This document shows, one piece after another, positions 5,907 to 8,632 of a stretch of 8,632 bases of DNA (within the stretch, counting starts at the first letter, position 1; each line of letters opens with the position of its first letter). The position numbers and the translations under genes are program-made. This DNA is from Microbacteriaceae bacterium. Lineage in GTDB: Bacteria > Actinomycetota > Actinomycetes > Actinomycetales > Microbacteriaceae. The stretch is from assembly GCA_022701925.1 (NCBI GenBank), contig JAKONM010000235.1, forward strand, positions 1 through 8,632, written 5' to 3'. Below the pieces are notes generated by a model. The model saw nothing but the letters and a program-made list of their open reading frames with translations. It had not been told where the DNA came from and ran no database searches.

Positions 5907-6017
5907 GTGTACTTCGCTGGGAAGTTCCACGGCGACTGGCCGCTGGCGATGTGGATCGCCGTCGGCGTCATCGCTCTGATCGCCGGCACTGCGGCAGTGG
6001 TCATCGGCCGCCGCTGA
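5907..6017 (+). CDS. Membrane microprotein with FHGDWPL motif, copy 1
   Basis: This 36-aa protein starts at GTG 5907: MYFAGKFHGDWPLAMW, then the hydrophobic helix IAVGVIALIAGTAAVVIG, then RR at the C-terminus. A TGA in frame at 5886-5888 leaves this GTG as the only usable start. The bases before it (AAGG, one base away) are too close for a normal ribosome site. The copy at 6535-6645 has the same length and 23 of 36 identical residues, including the full FHGDWPL block, W16 and the terminal RR, so the reading frame is supported by conservation. A single membrane helix covers about residues 14-34. The terminal RR suggests a cytoplasmic C-terminus and an N-terminus outside, with the FHGDW segment at the outer surface. 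I recognise no named family and assign no function. The stop is 11 bases from the end of the convergent three-helix gene. Confidence 0.7.
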   Translation: MYFAGKFHGDWPLAMWIAVGVIALIAGTAAVVIGRR

Positions 6018-6028
6018 GTGTCGACGGC

Positions 6029-6385
6029 TCACGTCTCGCCCGACTGGAGGTCAGATGCGCGCCTTGGTTCGCGCCCTTGCCCACGCCCACCTGTCGCCCG
6101 TGCACGCGGTCGAAGTCCGAGCACCCCTGCGAGCGCACCCGCGCAGAGTGCCGCCGCGAGCCAACCCGCTTCACTGAAGATGTTGGCGCCGGTGCCTGTC
6201 TCGTCGGCCCGAACACCCGCCTGATACGTCGTCGTCACCCAGGCGATCAGCAGGACGACGACCAGGGCGGCCAGCACCAGCGTTGAGGCACCAGGCCTCA
6301 CCGCCACCCCGAGAGTCGCACCTGACACCGCAACGATGGCCGCGAGAGGAAGCGAAGCAAGCGCGAGCCAGACCAGGATCTCCAC
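6029..6385 (-). CDS. Three-helix membrane protein, unknown function
   Basis: This 118-aa protein is read from a GTG at 6385-6383. Three membrane helices are visible: about residues 3-29 (ILVWLALASLPLAAIVAVSG), 34-54 (STLVLAALVVVLLIAWVTTT) and 73-91 (AGWLAAALCAGALAGVLGL). A polar loop, YQAGVRADETGTGANIFSEA (54-73), joins the second and third, and a basic tail rich in Arg and Gly (92-118) should lie in the cytoplasm. A purine-rich ribosome site (GAGGAGGG) lies 15 bases upstream of the GTG, further than ideal, so the exact start is open. Third-position GC and the clean helix pattern support a real gene. It lies on the opposite strand between the two FHGDWPL microprotein copies, tail to tail with copy 1. 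I know no family for it. Confidence 0.7.
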   Translation of the reverse strand: MEILVWLALASLPLAAIVAVSGATLGVAVRPGASTLVLAALVVVLLIAWVTTTYQAGVRADETGTGANIFSEAGWLAAALCAGALAGVLGLRPRARATGGRGQGREPRRASDLQSGET

Positions 6386-6534
6386 CCTCGCAGTGTCCCA
6401 GCCCTCCTCGAGGTGCGGAGGCGACCAGATCGTGCCGCGCGATCCACCCGGGAGCCACTCTCACTCCCCTGCAACCGAGACGGGTCCTTCTCGAGACCAC
6501 CCAGAACCGCCGGTCGACCGGTGATGCTCAAAAG

Positions 6535-6645
6535 GTGTTCTTCGCCGGCAGGTTCCACGGCGACTGGCCGCTCTGCCTGTGGATCGCGATCGGCGTGATC
6601 ACGGCGGTCGCGGTCATCGCCGGAGTGATCATCAGCCGTCGCTGA
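6535..6645 (+). CDS. Membrane microprotein with FHGDWPL motif, copy 2
   Basis: The 36-aa product begins at GTG 6535: MFFAGRFHGDWPLCLW, then helix IAIGVITAVAVIAGVIIS, then RR. Compared with copy 1, changes are mostly conservative (Y/F2, K/R6, M/L15, V/I19, I/V25), and a 21-base stretch (6552-6572) is identical to 5924-5944. The 23 bases around the start also align with copy 1 (about 15 of 23 identical), so the duplicated unit includes part of the 5' flank. The frame is open further upstream, but similarity fades there, so GTG is the best start. AAAAGG directly touches the GTG, which leaves the initiation mechanism unclear. A Cys at residue 14 replaces Ala at the outer end of the helix. It lies 92 bases before the broken SGNH hydrolase gene. 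Confidence 0.7.
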   Translation: MFFAGRFHGDWPLCLWIAIGVITAVAVIAGVIISRR

Positions 6646-6737
6646 ACCCTGCTCGTGAGACCCGCCTCGTGCGGAGCGGTGGCCAGCAGACGCGGCAGCG
6701 GCAGGTGGACCGAGCAGCGGTGTGCGACTCTCCCACC

Positions 6738-7354
6738 ATGATTCGACCCGGACTGGACATCCGCGTCTGCTTCGTCGGCGACTCGTTCGTCGCCGGCCAA
6801 GGCGACCGGACCGGACTCGGCTGGACGGGCAGAACCCTCGTCAGCGGCCTCGATCGTGGGCTCGACCTGACCGCCTACAACCTCGGGATACGTCGTGACA
6901 CCTCCCTCGACGTCCTCGCGCGTCTGGCGCCGGAGACACGTCCGCGTCTCGCCCTCGCCGAGGAACCCCGCATCGTGCTCTCCTTCGGAGTGAACGACAC
7001 GGTCATCGAACAGAACACAGGGTCCGGGTACCGCTCGATGACACCGTCGGCGCGCTGCACCTCATGCAACGCGCGGTCGACCCCGTACGCCTGCTGCTCG
7101 TCGGCCCACCAGCAGTGGACGACGACCAGCAGAACCTGCGCATCGCCGAGACCGATGCCCGGCTTCAGAGCGAAGCCGCCCGCCTCGAAATCCCGTTCCT
7201 CTCCTCCTACGAGACCACGCGGGACAGCGACACCTGGCGGCAAGAGGTGCGCGACGGGGATCACCACCACCCCGGCACAGCCGGATACGAGGTCCTTGCT
7301 GCAGTCCTCTCCGATCCCATCCTCGACTGGCTCCAGCAGCCGGCGGCCGAGTGA
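6738..7354 (+). pseudogene. SGNH/GDSL-type esterase or lipase, frameshifted
   Basis: This is an SGNH hydrolase of about 205 aa whose frame breaks near 7011-7021. The first part (ATG 6738, about 92 residues) holds block I VGDSFVAGQGD with nucleophile Ser16, block II NLGIRRDTS with Gly50, and block III FGVNDT with Asn86. From about 7019 the family continues in the -1 frame: VRVPLDDTVGALHLMQRAV, then LLLVGPPAV, and finally the catalytic Asp/His block DGDHHHPGTAGY before the TGA at 7352-7354. One missing base (or two extra) explains this. The unshifted frame has no stop until past 7990, so an uncorrected product would be a long nonsense fusion lacking the catalytic His. These enzymes hydrolyse esters or acyl groups of unknown substrates; no signal peptide is visible, so a cytoplasmic enzyme was likely. 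An upstream in-frame GTG at 6720 is an alternative start. A sequencing error is possible. Confidence 0.8.
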
Positions 7355-7438
7355 TCGAGCGTCTCGTGGTCCTGCTTCTGAGACACGACTGATGGAAGAG
7401 CCACGCGACGGGCGCGGCACTGCCGGTGCTCGAGTGCT

Positions 7439-7470
7439 GTCCAGCGTGGGCGAAGAAGCAGACGCTGGAC
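7439..7470. terminator. Hairpin between convergent SGNH and Brp/Blh genes
   Basis: GTCCAGCGT (7439-7447) and ACGCTGGAC (7462-7470) form a perfect 9-bp stem around a 14-base loop. It lies in the 178-base gap between the end of the hydrolase gene and the end of the dioxygenase gene, where a terminator serving both strands would be expected. No T-run follows either arm, so the call rests on position and symmetry. Confidence 0.35.
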
Positions 7471-7517
7471 CGGCGCGACGAAGGCTGCGCGTCACGTGGC
7501 GCGAGGCTTCGAACTTC

Positions 7518-7541
7518 GGACCGGCACAGCTGTCACGGTCC
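7518..7541. repeat. Inverted repeat over the Brp/Blh stop codon
   Basis: GGACCG (7518-7523) and CGGTCC (7536-7541) pair, and the 12-base spacer itself contains the palindrome ACAGCTGT. The right arm overlaps the minus-strand stop codon (7535-7533). It might help end the dioxygenase transcript, but the arms are short. Confidence 0.25.
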
Positions 7542-8632
7542 ACCGGGTGCGGTGCGGCCCGGATCCTGGTCTTCCTCTCGACTGCTGTTCTTCCTGCGGC
7601 GCCGGTCCATCCAGGTGACGACGGCGGTGTGGGGCGTGGTGAGGGCGGCGATCAGGAGGAGATAGCTGCTGAGACCTGCGCTCTGCACCAGGAGGGAGAG
7701 TGCGGCGAGGAGTGCCACGGCGCAGGCGGTGATGGGGAGGGCGTCGAGGAGGAAGCGGGCGAAGGGCTGGAGCAGGCGCCCCTGCTGCAGCGCTGTCCGG
7801 CCGCTGTCCGTGAGGAGCTCGAGTCGGACGATGTGGCGCACGGCGTGCCAGAAGGTGAAGTAGAGCCCCACCGCGAGCACGGCTGGGACCGTGACGAAGA
7901 ACAGCACGAGCACGACGATCTCGACCGAGATGCTGCGCAGTCGTGCTCCTGCTCGGTGGCGCACCAGCAGGTGGGCTGCGATCGCGAGGGCCAGTAGTGC
8001 GGTGGCCGTCGCTCGGGTCGCGAAGGACTCGAGCAGGGCGCTGCTGGCGTCCGCGTGCGGATCGAGCAGGGCGGTCGTGCCATGGAGGACCGCGGCGTAG
8101 TCGTTCGGGTGCGCGATCAGCGGCACGAGCATCGGCAGGCCACCACGCACGAGCACGGTCAGCACTGCGTCGAGTCGGGATTGTGCTGTCCGGCCGAGTG
8201 CTCGGTCGAGCCAGAGGTCGCCCTGCCCCCAGTGGAACCAGGTGATGAGGATGAAGACGGCGAAACCGGCGATGGGTTGCACGATCCAGACGACCGCAGT
8301 CGCGGCGCCGAGCACTGCGTAGAGGGCGACCACGGTCGTGATCGATCGTCGACGGCTGATGCGAGGGTCCAGTCGGGCGGGCACCAGGTGGTCCAGCGCC
8401 CCGTGCGGCAGACCGAACAGCAGCACGCTCAGTGCGAACGGCACCGCTTGCACGGCTGCGGGGATCCCGATGCCGAGCACGTCGAGCACCGCCACGAGCA
8501 CGGCCACCGCAGCGAGAGCAGCGGTCGTCGGGAAGAAGAGACGGCGCTGCAGTCCGACCGGGGCGGTCAGATCCTTGGCCGCGACCGCCGTGCGGGGTGC
8601 CGAGCCGCTGACCGAGGATGAGGACGGAGCGG
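7533..8632 (-). CDS. blh: Brp/Blh family beta-carotene 15,15'-dioxygenase, 5' end missing
   Basis: This integral membrane enzyme family splits beta-carotene at its central double bond into two retinal molecules. The frame is open to the window edge, and the 41 codons before the first GTG (8507) read naturally, including a basic segment and helix start (GLQRRLFFPTTAALAAVAV). No ATG, GTG or TTG occurs in those codons, so the true start lies beyond 8632. Numbering from the GTG at 8507, the conserved His motifs are PHGALDH (His35, His40), FHWGQGD (His92) and FWHAVRH (His221, His225), with the C-terminal family block TPHTAVVTWMD (His293). His35 and His92 are 57 apart, as I recall for the iron ligands His21 and His78 of the marine Blh 66A03, and His221/His225 match its His188/His192 pair. 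Seven or eight membrane helices are visible. The tail after residue 302 is polar and Arg/Glu-rich. Retinal would feed a rhodopsin, but no opsin gene is in view. Confidence 0.9.
   Translation of the reverse strand, partial: APSSSSVSGSAPRTAVAAKDLTAPVGLQRRLFFPTTAALAAVAVLVAVLDVLGIGIPAAVQAVPFALSVLLFGLPHGALDHLVPARLDPRISRRRSITTVVALYAVLGAATAVVWIVQPIAGFAVFILITWFHWGQGDLWLDRALGRTAQSRLDAVLTVLVRGGLPMLVPLIAHPNDYAAVLHGTTALLDPHADASSALLESFATRATATALLALAIAAHLLVRHRAGARLRSISVEIVVLVLFFVTVPAVLAVGLYFTFWHAVRHIVRLELLTDSGRTALQQGRLLQPFARFLLDALPITACAVALLAALSLLVQSAGLSSYLLLIAALTTPHTAVVTWMDRRRRKNSSREEDQDPGRTAPGGP

Noticed and set aside
7008..7024. Programmed -1 frameshift in the SGNH gene
   Set aside because: No X-XXY-YYZ slippery site or following strong hairpin or pseudoknot is visible, and SGNH hydrolases are not known to use this mechanism.
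7014..7997. Continuation of the SGNH frame to 7997 as a fusion protein
   Set aside because: After 7014 the frame gives Ser/Arg/Thr-rich sequence and then reads antisense to the Brp/Blh gene, while the SGNH homology continues in the -1 frame.
8505..8507. GTG at 8507 as the true Brp/Blh start
   Set aside because: The frame continues upstream to the window edge with protein-like sequence that includes the beginning of the first helix, and no ribosome site precedes this GTG.

Overview
This window is high-GC bacterial DNA, with GTG starts, very GC-rich third codon positions, and a lipoprotein and sugar ABC system of actinobacterial type. It most likely comes from an actinomycete. The Brp/Blh gene and small membrane proteins would suit Microbacteriaceae or related Micrococcales, but that placement is inference.

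Left half (1-4893) is a compact sugar-uptake locus. The 5' end of an NAD(P)-binding oxidoreductase gene runs leftward off the edge (1-142, minus). Diverging from it, a ROK-family repressor gene (274-1491) is followed after 68 bases by three xylose-type ABC transporter genes. These encode a lipoprotein binding protein closely resembling XylF (1560-2687), a single-cassette ATPase (2756-3574) and a XylH-type permease (3571-4839). The last two overlap by ATGA. A perfect 16-bp hairpin (4857-4893) closes the unit. The simplest reading is that the ROK protein senses a sugar, probably D-xylose, and controls the import genes downstream. No xylose isomerase or xylulokinase lies in the window.

Right half (4894-8632) is looser and differs in codon choice (more CAA, CGA, GCA, CTC). 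It holds about 500 bases without a convincing gene, then a 70-aa S4 RNA-binding protein preceded by an overlapping 8-codon leader ORF. Next come two 36-codon ORFs (5907-6017 and 6535-6645) that are clear paralogues. Each encodes a one-helix membrane microprotein with the shared N-terminal motif FAG(K/R)FHGDWPL and a C-terminal RR. They flank a minus-strand 118-aa three-helix membrane protein gene. After these lie an SGNH/GDSL hydrolase gene broken by a frameshift near 7011-7021, a convergent intergenic hairpin, and a minus-strand Brp/Blh beta-carotene 15,15'-dioxygenase gene that continues past the right edge.

The most novel item is the duplicated FHGDWPL microprotein family, to which I can assign no function. 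The Brp/Blh gene implies retinal synthesis and perhaps a rhodopsin outside the window. I saw no rRNA, tRNA, CRISPR array, insertion sequence or phage genes.
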